Positions 15,341 to 24,339 of a DNA stretch of 44,183 nt are shown piece by piece (positions within the stretch are counted from its first letter, which is position 1; each line of letters opens with the position of its first letter). The notes below the pieces were generated by a model. It was not told the origin of the DNA and made no database searches. It worked only from the letters and a program-made list of their open reading frames with translations. A program made the translations under genes and the position numbers. This DNA is from Spirochaetaceae bacterium 4572_59 (GTDB taxonomy: Bacteria > Spirochaetota > Spirochaetia > DSM-2461): the NCBI GenBank assembly GCA_002084805.1, contig NBMC01000022.1, positions 1 through 44,183 of the forward strand. Reading direction: 5' to 3'.

Positions 15341-17997
15341 ATGAAACAGCAAAAAGAAAGGGCACTGGTGCAATGGACCGAGTGGTCAATCAGTCACTAC
15401 AGGAAAGCTCTGCTCCTGGTATTAGGCATTACTGTGCTTCTTGGAATAGGTCTTATTTTTTTAAAGACAGAAATGACCTTTTTCTCTATACTGCCGCGGC
15501 ACTCCAAACAGGTTCAGGATTTTGAGAGAATTACCAATGAATTTGCTTCGGCATCACAGATCATTGTGGCGGTTGATGCCCGGAATATTGAGGATCACAA
15601 GGAGGCGGAAGCCCTTGTCCGGCAGACTATCGCTCAGATGATCACGGAATTCGAGAGTCCCCGCTGGAAGGATATGCTGGAGGGAAGTACAACAGGAATT
15701 GATACGGATTTTGTGAGGGCTCACGGCATGATGCTTTCTGATCCGGAAGATCAGGACCGGATGATCAAAATCTACAGTAATCCCGACCTTCTGCCATTTA
15801 TTACTCATCTCTGAATCTGATGGAGGAGCATCTTTCCGGAGAGGCTGTAGAGACACAGACTCTGGAGGACGCTCTGGACCTCTACTTTTTTGGTGATTCC
15901 TATATTTTAAGCAACGATAGCCGGATGGGGCTTCTCTTTCTGAGACCCAATTTTACTATGAATGAGTTTTTCCGTCTGGTGGAAATTGAAAAGATTGAGG
16001 AGCGTGCCGCAGAGATTGCCCGGGTCAACGGTCTGAGTGCCGGTCTGACGGGGATGATGGTTGTAGGAAAGGATGAAATGGTAACTTCTGAGCAGGGGCT
16101 GGGCCTTTCCATGATGGTAGCCTTTATTCTGATCATTCTGTTGCTGATTCTCGTATTCAGAATGAAAGCTGTTCCGCTGATTGTAGGGCTGCCCCTTCTG
16201 CTCGGGATTTTCTGGGCTATGGGGCTGACCGGTATTGTGATACACCGGCTGAATATTGTAACGGCCATGTACATGGTAGCTCTTGTGGGGTTGGGAGTTG
16301 ATTTCGGAATTCATATTCTGGCTGCATATATACAGTTCCGTGATGAGGGAATGGACTTTCAGCCGGCTCTGGTTGAAGCCTATAGAATCAGTGGTTCCGG
16401 GATTATCACAGGAGCTCTGACGACAGCCGCGGCTTTCTTTGCCCTGAGTTTTTCCAAAACCGAGATGATTAGTGAGTTGGGAATAGTGGCCGGAATGGGA
16501 ATCATCTGTGAAATGACTGCCATGCTGATGATGATCCCCCCGCTTCTCTCATACAGACATGAGCGGCTGATCCGGAAGGGAAAGGATGATATGAATCACG
16601 CCAGAAAAATTCATATTTCATCCACATTGACCGGTGGTCTGGGAAATTTTGTAAAAGAACAATACAGATGGATAATCATTATTCTGTTGGCAATCGGTAT
16701 CCTCTTAATAACACAGACCGGGAAGGTACAGATTGAAGACAATCTAATGAACATGGAGGCTAAGGGCCTGGAATCCATAGAATTGCAGGATACTCTTGTG
16801 GAGGAATTCGGGATGGCTGCGGATAGCCTGTTCGTTATTCTGGATAATCCCGGGGAAGTGAGTGATCTGGTGGATCAGCTGGATGATCTGGATTCCGTGA
16901 AATCTGTGGACGGAATTTCCTGGTTCCTTCCCAACAGGAGTGAATATCAGGAGCGTTTGCCCCTGATCGAGAACTTCCAGGATCAACTGAACAATTTGCC
17001 TCCCTCTGAAGAGGTCGATGCCGATTTTCTGATTGAAGAGATTTTCCGTCTGGAAATGAATCTGATTGAACTGGGAGATATGGCTTACTTGAGTCAGTTG
17101 AACCGGCTGAGCTTCGAACTGAATGAGCTGACCGGTCTGGATAAGGACGGGATAAAAACAGGAGAGAGCATTTTTGATCGTTTAACGGACACTCTTTCCT
17201 CCTACCCGGCGGAGGAACTCAATTCTTTTCAGAATCTGCTGCGGCCTCTTATGCTGGAACGTCTGATGGATATGGCCAATACAGAGCCAATCAGTGAAGA
17301 TATGCTTCCGGAGCTGGCAACGGAATCCTATATATCACGGGACGGTTCCTCCTATCTGATTAGTATTAATCCTCGTCAGAATCCCTGGATCGGAGATTTT
17401 CGTAAAATTCTGAACAGTCAGGTTGCCACTGTCACAGATCGCGGAACTGGTATGATTCTGGCAGCGGATCAGATGAATGATATGGCCCGGACAGATGGTC
17501 TGTTCTCCTCGATTCTGGCTGTGATTGTCGTATTTTTTCTCTTGCTGTGGGACTTCCGGAATCTGAAACTTGTTCTGCTTACCTTTGTGCCCCTTCTTTT
17601 GAGCCTTACCAGCCTTTTCGGAATCATGGCTTTGTTTGATATCAAGTTTGATTTTGTGAATATTATCACCATTCCCCTTCTGATCGGGATCGGTATTGAT
17701 GATGCTGTGCATATCAATCACCGCTACCTGAAAGAGGGTAAAGGAAAGATAGACCGGGTAATCAGTGCAACCGGAACGGCCGTTCTCCTGACAACTATTA
17801 CTACCATGATCGGTTTCGGATCTTTTATCCCCAGCATAATGCGTGCCATGCGCAGTACGGGAATCGTCCTGGTTATCGCTATGTTTCTGGCCTTTATCTA
17901 CTCTGTGGTTCTGCATCCCGCTACTCTTATTATTGTAAGAGAGAAGCTGGGCTGGTCAATTGAATCATGGGGGACTGGCTCTGATGAAAAAAAATAA
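15341..17997 (+). pseudogene. RND/MMPL-family exporter split by a frameshift
   Basis: Two frames make up one protein of about 880 residues. The first (15341-15814) starts MKQQKERALVQWTEWSISHY and has TM1 and part of the first periplasmic domain. It stops after LLPFITHL; the second (to 17997) continues SLNLMEEHLSGEAVETQTLE in the -1 frame. The second part has the five-helix sterol-sensing-like block with VGLGVDFGIHILAAY, a second periplasmic domain, and a repeat block with IGIGIDDAVHINHRYL. This is the duplicated architecture of MMPL/RND lipid exporters. The shift lies at about 15790-15815. The remainder is undamaged, so a recent mutation or sequencing error is likely. The partner genes follow directly. 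Confidence 0.82.
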
Positions 17998-18010
17998 AAG
18001 GAAGTAAAAA

Positions 18011-18766
18011 ATGAAAAAGATCCTGATTATTACTATCTTGTTCAGTCTCTACCTGGCTCTGTCCGCTCAATCCGCCGCAGATATCGTAGACAGAGCAGAT
18101 CAGATATTTCTGCAGAACAAATTATATCAGAAGAGTACCATGACCATTGTGCGCAGAGGGAAAAAGCAAGCCGTACAGCTTCTGGAATCCTACTTTCAAA
18201 AAGAAGGGGCTCGTAATAAATCTCTGACACTGTTTCTGGAACCAAGGCGTGTGAAGGGTACCGCCTATCTTTCAATCGGAGACGACCTGTGGGTACGATT
18301 TGCTTCAACCGGCAGAATACGAAAGATGAGTTCTTCCGCTAAAAAGAATTCAGCAGGGGGCAGCGATTTTTCCTACAGCGATATGGGGGAGGGGAATGAC
18401 GGCTATGCCGCAAAATATATGCTTTCTCTTGAAGGGGAGGAAAAGCTGGATGGATTGAACTGCTACAGGATTCTGATGAAACCCCGTCCCGGCAGTTCTG
18501 ACATTTATGAAAAAGCGGTCGCCTTTATTTCAAAGAGTGATTACAGCTACAGAAAGATTGAACTGTATGAGGATGGTGCTCATATTAAGACTATGACTTT
18601 TGATGACTACCGACCCCTTGGTGATGGTCTTTATCCCTATCTTATGAAAATGGAAAGTCATGCCAGGAACTCCTACTCTTTAATTGAAACTCTGGAGATG
18701 GAAGTGGATAGTTCCAGAGTGCAAGACAGATTTTTTTCCAAGTCCTACCTGGAGGCCATTAGATGA
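18011..18766 (+). CDS. Outer-membrane lipoprotein-sorting-like protein (LolA-like)
   Basis: A 251-residue exported protein with a signal peptide (MKKILIITILFSLYLALSAQ) and a LolA/LolB-like lipid-carrier fold. Family landmarks are ADIVDRADQIF, the 'LTLFLEPRRVKGTAYLSIGD' segment, and DLWVRFASTGRIRKM, typical of the group found next to MMPL exporters. It probably ferries a lipid from the exporter across the periplasm. It begins 13 bp after the exporter, with AAGGAAG as its ribosome binding site, and overlaps the next gene by four bases. It is intact even though the exporter frame is broken. Confidence 0.82.
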   Translation: MKKILIITILFSLYLALSAQSAADIVDRADQIFLQNKLYQKSTMTIVRRGKKQAVQLLESYFQKEGARNKSLTLFLEPRRVKGTAYLSIGDDLWVRFASTGRIRKMSSSAKKNSAGGSDFSYSDMGEGNDGYAAKYMLSLEGEEKLDGLNCYRILMKPRPGSSDIYEKAVAFISKSDYSYRKIELYEDGAHIKTMTFDDYRPLGDGLYPYLMKMESHARNSYSLIETLEMEVDSSRVQDRFFSKSYLEAIR

Positions 18767-19989
18767 GCCGGGACCGTGTCTTTACGGTTCTTTTTACGGC
18801 GGCTCTCTTCCTGCTGACGGCCAGTATACGCCTACCTGCACTCTCTCTGTATGGAGATGCTGAAACGCAGTTTGATTTCTATATTCCCGGGGAGAGTGGG
18901 GATGACCGTTATGACAGCCTGATCAATCCCGAAAATATAATGGGACTGAATGATATGGGGTATTCCATGGATATGACATTCAAGCTGGAGAATTTCAGTG
19001 ATGAGAGCAGTTTTATCTTCTGGGGATCCCTTGAGAAGGATTCGGGGCAGTCTGAGTCCTCCAGTTATAACCTGAATGTTATGAGACTCAGATATGACTG
19101 GGCCGTGAGCGATGCTTTCCGTCTGCGTATTGGCCGGCAGGGATTTCTGACGGGCTATGGCTATGGCTGGAATCCTATGGATCTGATAAATCCTTTGAAA
19201 AATCCCTCTGATCCGGAACAGGAAATGAAAGGTGTGGATGCCCTTTCTCTTGTGATAGACCGCGGCGGAATGATTCAGACGGAGGGCTGTCTTGTGGTGG
19301 ATACGGCTGGAAGCGAACGGATTGAATACGGGGATATCAGGGGGAGCGCTATTATGACTCTTCTTCTTCCTCTGGCAGAGATGAAATTATCTGTTCTGAT
19401 AGGCAATAACTATGCTCTGGGAGCCGGGTTTCTGGCGGATATCGCAGGTGCGGGAGTTTATGGAGAAGCCAGTCTGCGGGAAAAGAGCCGGGTATCTCTT
19501 CCCGGAGAAGGCCCCGATTATCTGCTCAGTGAAGAAGACGGGTCTATCTTTTCCTTTCTTGCCGGATGTGAGTATGTATTCCCTTCCGAATTGACCGTAA
19601 CGGCAGAGTACTTTTATAATGGAGAGGGGCTGGATAAGAAAGACCGGGAGAACTACAGTAACGCCCTGGCATTTTTTAATGCAGAGACAGAGACAGAGGC
19701 AGAGTACTATAAGATTTACCGCCCCGGATACTTTGCAGAGCATTATCTGCTTCTGAACCTGTTTTATCCTCTGTACTTCCTTAACTCGGAACTGAGCTGT
19801 TCTATCATTGAATCTCCGGACTCGGCTAGTCTGGCGATTCGGCCCGAATGGCGTATTATCCCTACGGGGAATCTGGAAATGGCCCTGGGGTGGAGTGGTC
19901 TTTTCAGTCTTGATGACAGCCTTAACGGTGAAGCCCGGCTTGCACCGGTCAATCAAAGTGCCTATCTGAAGGCTGTTTATCATTTTTAA
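18763..19989 (+). CDS. Outer-membrane beta-barrel protein of the exporter operon
   Basis: A 408-residue protein with a signal peptide (about 1-28, ending LPALS). It is rich in alternating amphipathic strands and ends in AYLKAVYHF, a C-terminal Phe as expected for a barrel-assembly signal. The segment FRLRIGRQGFLTGYGYGWNP, then MDLINPLKNPSDPEQ, resembles DUF1302-like and related barrel proteins encoded with MMPL and LolA-like genes. It is translationally coupled to the LolA-like gene (ATGA overlap). The three proteins may form an envelope-spanning route for a hydrophobic compound; the cargo is unknown. Confidence 0.75.
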   Translation: MSRDRVFTVLFTAALFLLTASIRLPALSLYGDAETQFDFYIPGESGDDRYDSLINPENIMGLNDMGYSMDMTFKLENFSDESSFIFWGSLEKDSGQSESSSYNLNVMRLRYDWAVSDAFRLRIGRQGFLTGYGYGWNPMDLINPLKNPSDPEQEMKGVDALSLVIDRGGMIQTEGCLVVDTAGSERIEYGDIRGSAIMTLLLPLAEMKLSVLIGNNYALGAGFLADIAGAGVYGEASLREKSRVSLPGEGPDYLLSEEDGSIFSFLAGCEYVFPSELTVTAEYFYNGEGLDKKDRENYSNALAFFNAETETEAEYYKIYRPGYFAEHYLLLNLFYPLYFLNSELSCSIIESPDSASLAIRPEWRIIPTGNLEMALGWSGLFSLDDSLNGEARLAPVNQSAYLKAVYHF

Positions 19990-20026
19990 TTCAACAGGAT
20001 GGCTCTTTTTCGGCCCCCTAAACCGT

Positions 20027-20606
20027 TCAGATAGAGAGAGGAATATCAGAAGGATTCCCCCCCATGGTTCTCAGTTTAAAAAGATCAAATATAATCAGGT
20101 CCGAAAGTGTTCCGATAATTATCTGTCCGATAAAGAGGAGTAGGGCACTCTTAAAGACAGATATTTTTTTCAAATTACTGTTCAGTCCGAATACCAGCAG
20201 GGCTCCCATCAGTCCTCCTGCCATCACAGGGAGTAGGATAGATCTTTGTGGAAGAAGGGGCATCTCAGGTTTTATTATTATCATACCTATAAACAGTATA
20301 AGGGATACAGTCAATCCGGTCAGGAAGTTCATCATGGTTCCCTTTGTAATTCCGATTCTGGAAGCCAGTTCGGCATTCAGGATAAGATTGGTCTGATTTA
20401 TCACACCGAAGGAAGAGCTAAAAGGGGGCTTTCTTTTTATTAATTTTATCCGGTTTAAGCAGCCATATTGCGGCTGTGGGAATCAGTCCTGTGGCATGGA
20501 TTATTACCATTGCCGGAATTTGCCCAGCCAGAGATGCCAGCATCCCGTTGCAAGTAATCATAACGGTTGTCAGCCCGCCAAGCAGTAATATAACTATGGA
20601 AATCAT
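20027..20606 (-). pseudogene. YdcZ/DUF606-type transporter, frameshifted
   Basis: The first frame (20606-20418) gives 62 residues with two helices (GGLTTVMITCNGMLASLAGQ, MVIIHATGLIPTAAIWLL) and stops after KKKAPF. Shifting one base within the CCCCC/TTTT run near 20425 continues as SSSFGVINQTNLILNAELAS RIG and on to 20027. Both pieces match the DUF606 (YdcZ) small multidrug-like family. The downstream piece alone begins with GTG and has no ribosome binding site. The second piece also looks like the start of a new repeat, so the C-terminal half of a first repeat may be missing as well. It probably no longer makes a working protein. Confidence 0.55.
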
Positions 20607-20667
20607 TTAAGATCCTCCTTTTTTTCTGTCTTACATGGCTATATTGTTCTATGATAGATAATATTGA

Positions 20668-20683
20668 TAGGATATATGTCCTA
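20668..20683 (+). promoter_or_regulatory. Palindrome before the crp/fnr remnant
   Basis: TAGGATATATGTCCTA is a 16-bp dyad with one mismatched pair. It lies in the region between the divergent ydcZ and crp/fnr genes, 15 bp before the latter's ATG. A Crp/Fnr-type autoregulatory site is possible, but the sequence is not a standard CRP or FNR box. Confidence 0.35.
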
Positions 20684-20697
20684 CAAGAGGGGGATTG

Positions 20698-20884
20698 ATG
20701 GATAATATGTTTCCATTCGGGGATTCCATTCCGGATGAACTGGGGAATTATGTCCGGGTAAAACACTACTCCCCCGGGACAACCATTTTTACGGCAGATG
20801 ATGAAGCTGAAAGTCTCTACTATATACAAAGGGGACGGATACAGTTACAGGCATCTTAACCGAACCCTGAAGGAAATGGAGTAG
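20698..20884 (+). pseudogene. Crp/Fnr-family regulator with its middle deleted
   Basis: A 53-codon frame gives the start of a cyclic-nucleotide-binding-like domain (VKHYSPGTTIFTADDEAESL, YYIQRGRIQL) and stops at 20859. From 20852, in another frame, the DNA reads HLNRTLKEME, the recognition-helix end of a Crp/Fnr helix-turn-helix, followed by a TAG. About 130-150 residues between sensor strands and recognition helix are missing, with a frame change at the joint. AAGAGGGGG precedes the ATG. The gene once adjoined the two-component pair that follows, but cannot make a functional regulator now. Confidence 0.65.
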
Positions 20885-20897
20885 GAATCAACTTAAA

Positions 20898-22094
20898 ATG
20901 ACAAAAGTATGGATTATCACAGTTTCTTCTCTTCTTCTTCAGGGCTTTTCTGCTTTACAGTATCTTCTGATTAAAGCTGTTATCGAGAACGGGTCGCAAT
21001 TTGCCTGGCAGTTCTATCTGTTTCTGTGTGTTTCCATGCTTATCTCTCTGTTTATAGGAATTTTTCGAAGATCCGTACTCCTTGCTATGACAATTCGTCT
21101 CTTTCTTATTTTTCTAATAGGATATCCTATGGGAACGCAACTCTGGCTGGAGTTGACCCTTCTTTTGTCACTACTGATTGAAACGGGACTGTTTCTGTCC
21201 CCGCCCTGGAATCTGGCGCTTATGTTGACTGCCGATTTATCATTGGTTTTTTTTCAGAAACCGGTCAATGCTTTTTACAGGCATCTTCCCGGTCCTCATG
21301 TACAGGACCTGCTATTCTTTTTTCTTTTCAGTCTGATTGTTACTTTTCTGTTGTTTGCCCTGTCTCGTCAGTGGGAGGACGGTGAAAATAGAGGGCGTAT
21401 CATCAGGCGGCAGGATGAAGCCCTTTCTCTTCTGGGAAAGGCAAATCTGGGATTTCAGGATTTGAACACGAGTTTAAAGCTGGATACCCTTAAAAAGGAG
21501 AGGAACCGGGTTTCTAGGGAAATCCACGATACAGTGGGGTACTCTTTAACAAATATTCGTATTATGCTTGAGGCTGCCAGTTTTATGGTTGACAGTGATA
21601 CTCCCCAGACAAAAGAGCTGATTGAAAAGAGTATGAATGAAGCCAGTATCTGTCTGGAGGAAACCAGGAATGCCATGAGGCTGCTTCGTTCAAAGGAAAT
21701 TCATATCCCGAAGGGGATGAAATCTCTATATGAGCTTATCAGAATTTTCGGTAATGCTACAGGGATTCAAATGAAGCTGGAGCTTGGAAATGTTCCGGAT
21801 TCTTTCGGGGAAAGAATTGACAAAGCCATTTACAGATTTATCCAGGAGGGCCTGACCAACTCTTTCAGGCATGGCCGGGCTACGACCATTGCAGTATATT
21901 TCTGGATCCATGAGAGAGTTCTGAAGGTCAGCCTTCAGGATAACGGAACAGGGTCGCAGACAATAACAGAGGGAATTGGGCTGAATGGAATGAAAGAGAG
22001 GATCAGCGAACTGAATGGAATATTTTCCTATCAGAATTTAAGCGATGGATTTGAAATATCCATAAGGATTCCGCTGAGGAGGGAGGACAAATGA
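20898..22094 (+). CDS. NarL-type sensor histidine kinase
   Basis: A 398-residue membrane sensor kinase. The N-terminal 155 residues hold about five or six hydrophobic helices with no large periplasmic loop, so it probably senses a membrane or cytoplasmic signal. A short coil leads to a HisKA_3 dimerisation domain with phospho-acceptor His210 (SREIHDTVGYSLTNI). The ATP-binding domain includes FIQEGLTNSFRHGRAT (N box), DNGTG (G1) and GIGLNGMKERI (G2). It overlaps the response-regulator gene by four bases. The next transcription unit is a sugar ABC importer, a plausible target (inference). Confidence 0.88.
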   Translation: MTKVWIITVSSLLLQGFSALQYLLIKAVIENGSQFAWQFYLFLCVSMLISLFIGIFRRSVLLAMTIRLFLIFLIGYPMGTQLWLELTLLLSLLIETGLFLSPPWNLALMLTADLSLVFFQKPVNAFYRHLPGPHVQDLLFFFLFSLIVTFLLFALSRQWEDGENRGRIIRRQDEALSLLGKANLGFQDLNTSLKLDTLKKERNRVSREIHDTVGYSLTNIRIMLEAASFMVDSDTPQTKELIEKSMNEASICLEETRNAMRLLRSKEIHIPKGMKSLYELIRIFGNATGIQMKLELGNVPDSFGERIDKAIYRFIQEGLTNSFRHGRATTIAVYFWIHERVLKVSLQDNGTGSQTITEGIGLNGMKERISELNGIFSYQNLSDGFEISIRIPLRREDK

Positions 22095-22789
22095 TCCGGG
22101 TACTGCTGGTGGATGATCAGGTACTTTTTGTAGAAACCCTGAAGACGGTAATAGAAATAAGATCAGATGATATTGAGATTGTGGGGCTTGCCTATAATGG
22201 AAAAGAAGCGATTGAAAAAGCGGAGAACCTTCAACCGGACATCATTCTGATGGATGTTCGCATGCCCGAGCTGGACGGCGTTCAGGCAGCAATAAGGATC
22301 CATAAAAAACAGCCGGATATACGAATTATGATGCTTACCACCTTTGATGATGATGACTATGTACATGATGCCCTGGCGGGGGGAGCTGTAGGTTATCTGT
22401 TAAAAAATATGCCTTCCTCTGATCTTATGAATTCTATCCGGGCTGTAAACAACGGGATTCTGCAAATTTCTCCCGCTGTGGCGTCTCAGCTGGTAAAAAA
22501 AAAGGATTCCCTGCCGGAAGAAGAGTCGACTTTAGCCAGAACTAACGAGGAGATAATTAATTACGATATTGAAAAGCTCAGCCGACGTGAACGGGAAATC
22601 CTCTACCTTATGTCCCGGGGATACGATAACAGTGCTATCGGGGTAAAACTCTTTATTGCCGATCAGACCGTAAAAAACCATATCAGCCGGATCTACCATA
22701 AACTGAAGATTCACGACCGTATGTCCGCCATGAAAGCTGCCCGGAATTCCGAGCTGAAAGAGTACTGCCACTACCTGTTAGATGAATAA
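22091..22789 (+). CDS. NarL/LuxR-type response regulator
   Basis: A 232-residue two-domain regulator. The receiver domain (1-120) has D8/D9, phospho-acceptor D55 (ILMDVRMPE), T83 in MLTTF, and K105 in YLLKNM. The LuxR-type helix-turn-helix (about 165-225) reads KLSRREREILYLMSRGYDNS, VKNHISRIYHKL. It is translationally coupled to its kinase (ATGA). A direct repeat GGTAC-N6-GGTAC directly after the gene, ahead of the ABC importer, is a candidate binding site. Confidence 0.9.
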   Translation: MIRVLLVDDQVLFVETLKTVIEIRSDDIEIVGLAYNGKEAIEKAENLQPDIILMDVRMPELDGVQAAIRIHKKQPDIRIMMLTTFDDDDYVHDALAGGAVGYLLKNMPSSDLMNSIRAVNNGILQISPAVASQLVKKKDSLPEEESTLARTNEEIINYDIEKLSRREREILYLMSRGYDNSAIGVKLFIADQTVKNHISRIYHKLKIHDRMSAMKAARNSELKEYCHYLLDE

Positions 22790-22801
22790 TAGTATGTTAT
22801 T

Positions 22802-22870
22802 GGTACCGAATAGGTACTGATCTGCTCCTCTCTTCTGTATGACCCTGTTTTACAATTAGAGTAATACAAT
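22802..22870 (+). promoter_or_regulatory. Candidate control region of the sugar ABC operon
   Basis: GGTAC occurs at 22802-22806 and 22813-22817, exactly 11 bp apart, or one helical turn, as expected for side-by-side response-regulator binding. A -10-like TACAAT lies at 22865-22870 without a recognisable -35, suggesting an activator-dependent promoter. The link to the adjacent NarL-type regulator is inferred from position. Confidence 0.35.
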
Positions 22871-22886
22871 GCAAAGGAGTAAATAG

Positions 22887-24260
22887 ATGAAAAAGTTGCT
22901 AACAGTGCTGCTGGTTTTTCTTATGGGTGTATCACTTTATGCCAATGGACAGCAGGAAAGTTCTGAACCGGAAATAAAAGAACCGGTTCAGATCGATTTC
23001 TGGACAACCGAGACTCAATCGGACAGACAGGCTACCATACAGGTTCTGATCGATACCTACCAGATAATGAATCCCAACGTTACGGTTAAACTGATTCCTG
23101 TTGATGAAAATGATCTTGCCACTCAGTTGAATACCGCCGCAGCCGCAAAAAATATGCCGGCATTAATTGAAGTGGGAGCAGAAAATGCCGTTGCTTTTGG
23201 AACCGAAGGCCTTCTGGATGAAAAAGCTGCTACCGATATGATAGGTATCATCGGGAAGGATGCTTTCTATGCCGGTTCTCTTAAACTGGTTGAATCACCC
23301 ACAAGCGGCAGTTATTACGCTACCCCCTATCACGGTTGGGTTCAGGGAATCTGGTACAGGGCAGACTGGTTTGAAGAAGCCGGACTTCAGCCTCCCAATA
23401 CCTGGGAAAATATTCTGAAAGCTGCAAAATACTTCTATAAACCCGATGATAACCAGTATGGAATTCTTGTGGGAACCAAGGCGGAAGCCTATGCAGAACA
23501 GTGTTTTACCCAGTTTGCCATGTCAAACGGAGCAGGCCTGTTCGACAAAGACGGTAATCTTGTTTTCAACTCCCCCGAGATGAAAGAAGCTGTTGAGTTC
23601 TATGCAGAACTGGCAAAATATACTCCTCCGGGACCCCAGACCTGGAGAGCAAGGGACTACTACCTGCAGGGTAAAATGGCCATGTTCTTCTACTCCACCT
23701 ATATTATGGACGACCTGGCCCTGGCCGATGTGGCAGCCGGATCACTGACAAACGAAAACTTTACTGAACTGGCCGGAAACAGCTTTGACCCTGAACTGGT
23801 TGAGAATACAAGAATGGCTTCCACTGTTAGCAATAGGAAAGATGCCGGTTACGGTGTTGTTAATTCCCTGGCTTTTCCGGCTCAGGGTGATGCAGCCAAG
23901 ACAGAAGCAGCCAAGGGATTCCTGCGTTACCTCTATACTCCCAACGCCTATATCACATTTCTGCATATGGCTCCCGGCGGTATGAATCCTGTCTTGAAGG
24001 AAATTGCTTCTAATGAACGCTTTCAGAATGATCCCAAGGGAATCTTCAAAAACTACGGAAAGGATAAAATGGTAGAAATCATTGCCGGTCTGGACAGCAT
24101 TGAAACCTTCAGTATCGTTGAAGGGAACAGGATTGCTGCAGCCAGTACGATCTTCTCCAAACAGATTATTCCCCAGATGCTCTATAAAATCACTCAGGAA
24201 AATATTGACGTTGACAGCGCCATGGCCTGGGCAGAAGAAGAGATGAATAAGTTGAAATAA
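22887..24260 (+). CDS. Sugar ABC transporter solute-binding protein
   Basis: A 457-residue periplasmic family-1 solute-binding protein. The signal peptide MKKLLTVLLVFLMGVSLYA is followed by NGQQES, a leader end common in spirochaete binding proteins. There is no lipobox cysteine. The mature part has the usual VQIDFWTTETQSD start, IEVGAENAVAFG, WYRADWFEEAGLQPPNTWEN and TYIMDDLA segments. AAGGAG gives a good ribosome binding site. The two permeases follow after a hairpin. Substrate is probably an oligosaccharide or glycoside, not identifiable further. No ATPase gene is present, so a shared MsmK/UgpC-type ATPase elsewhere is implied. Confidence 0.9.
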   Translation: MKKLLTVLLVFLMGVSLYANGQQESSEPEIKEPVQIDFWTTETQSDRQATIQVLIDTYQIMNPNVTVKLIPVDENDLATQLNTAAAAKNMPALIEVGAENAVAFGTEGLLDEKAATDMIGIIGKDAFYAGSLKLVESPTSGSYYATPYHGWVQGIWYRADWFEEAGLQPPNTWENILKAAKYFYKPDDNQYGILVGTKAEAYAEQCFTQFAMSNGAGLFDKDGNLVFNSPEMKEAVEFYAELAKYTPPGPQTWRARDYYLQGKMAMFFYSTYIMDDLALADVAAGSLTNENFTELAGNSFDPELVENTRMASTVSNRKDAGYGVVNSLAFPAQGDAAKTEAAKGFLRYLYTPNAYITFLHMAPGGMNPVLKEIASNERFQNDPKGIFKNYGKDKMVEIIAGLDSIETFSIVEGNRIAAASTIFSKQIIPQMLYKITQENIDVDSAMAWAEEEMNKLK

Positions 24261-24277
24261 TCTGAAAAAATTTTAAC

Positions 24278-24327
24278 ACAGGGGGAGGTAATGGTGCTTA
24301 TCTATTATCCTGATACCCCCCCCCTGT
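24278..24327 (+). other. Intercistronic hairpin after the binding-protein gene
   Basis: ACAGGGGG (24278-24285) pairs with CCCCCTGT (24320-24327) around a 34-nt loop, between the binding-protein and first permease genes. There is no T-tract. Such structures often protect the abundant upstream message and lower expression of the permeases. Confidence 0.5.
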
Positions 24328-24339
24328 CCGGAGCATAAA

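Noticed and set aside
15780..15820. Programmed -1 ribosomal frameshift in the MMPL gene
   Set aside because: No slippery X XXY YYZ heptamer is in the correct frame at the joint and no downstream pseudoknot is apparent, so mutation or sequencing error is simpler.
17335..17916. Minus-strand frame of 193 codons inside the exporter gene
   Set aside because: His/Gln/Lys-rich translation opposite conserved RND transmembrane segments; an antisense artefact.
19387..19983. Minus-strand frame of 198 codons inside the beta-barrel gene
   Set aside because: It is the antisense shadow of a well-supported outer-membrane protein gene, with no family features or ribosome binding site.
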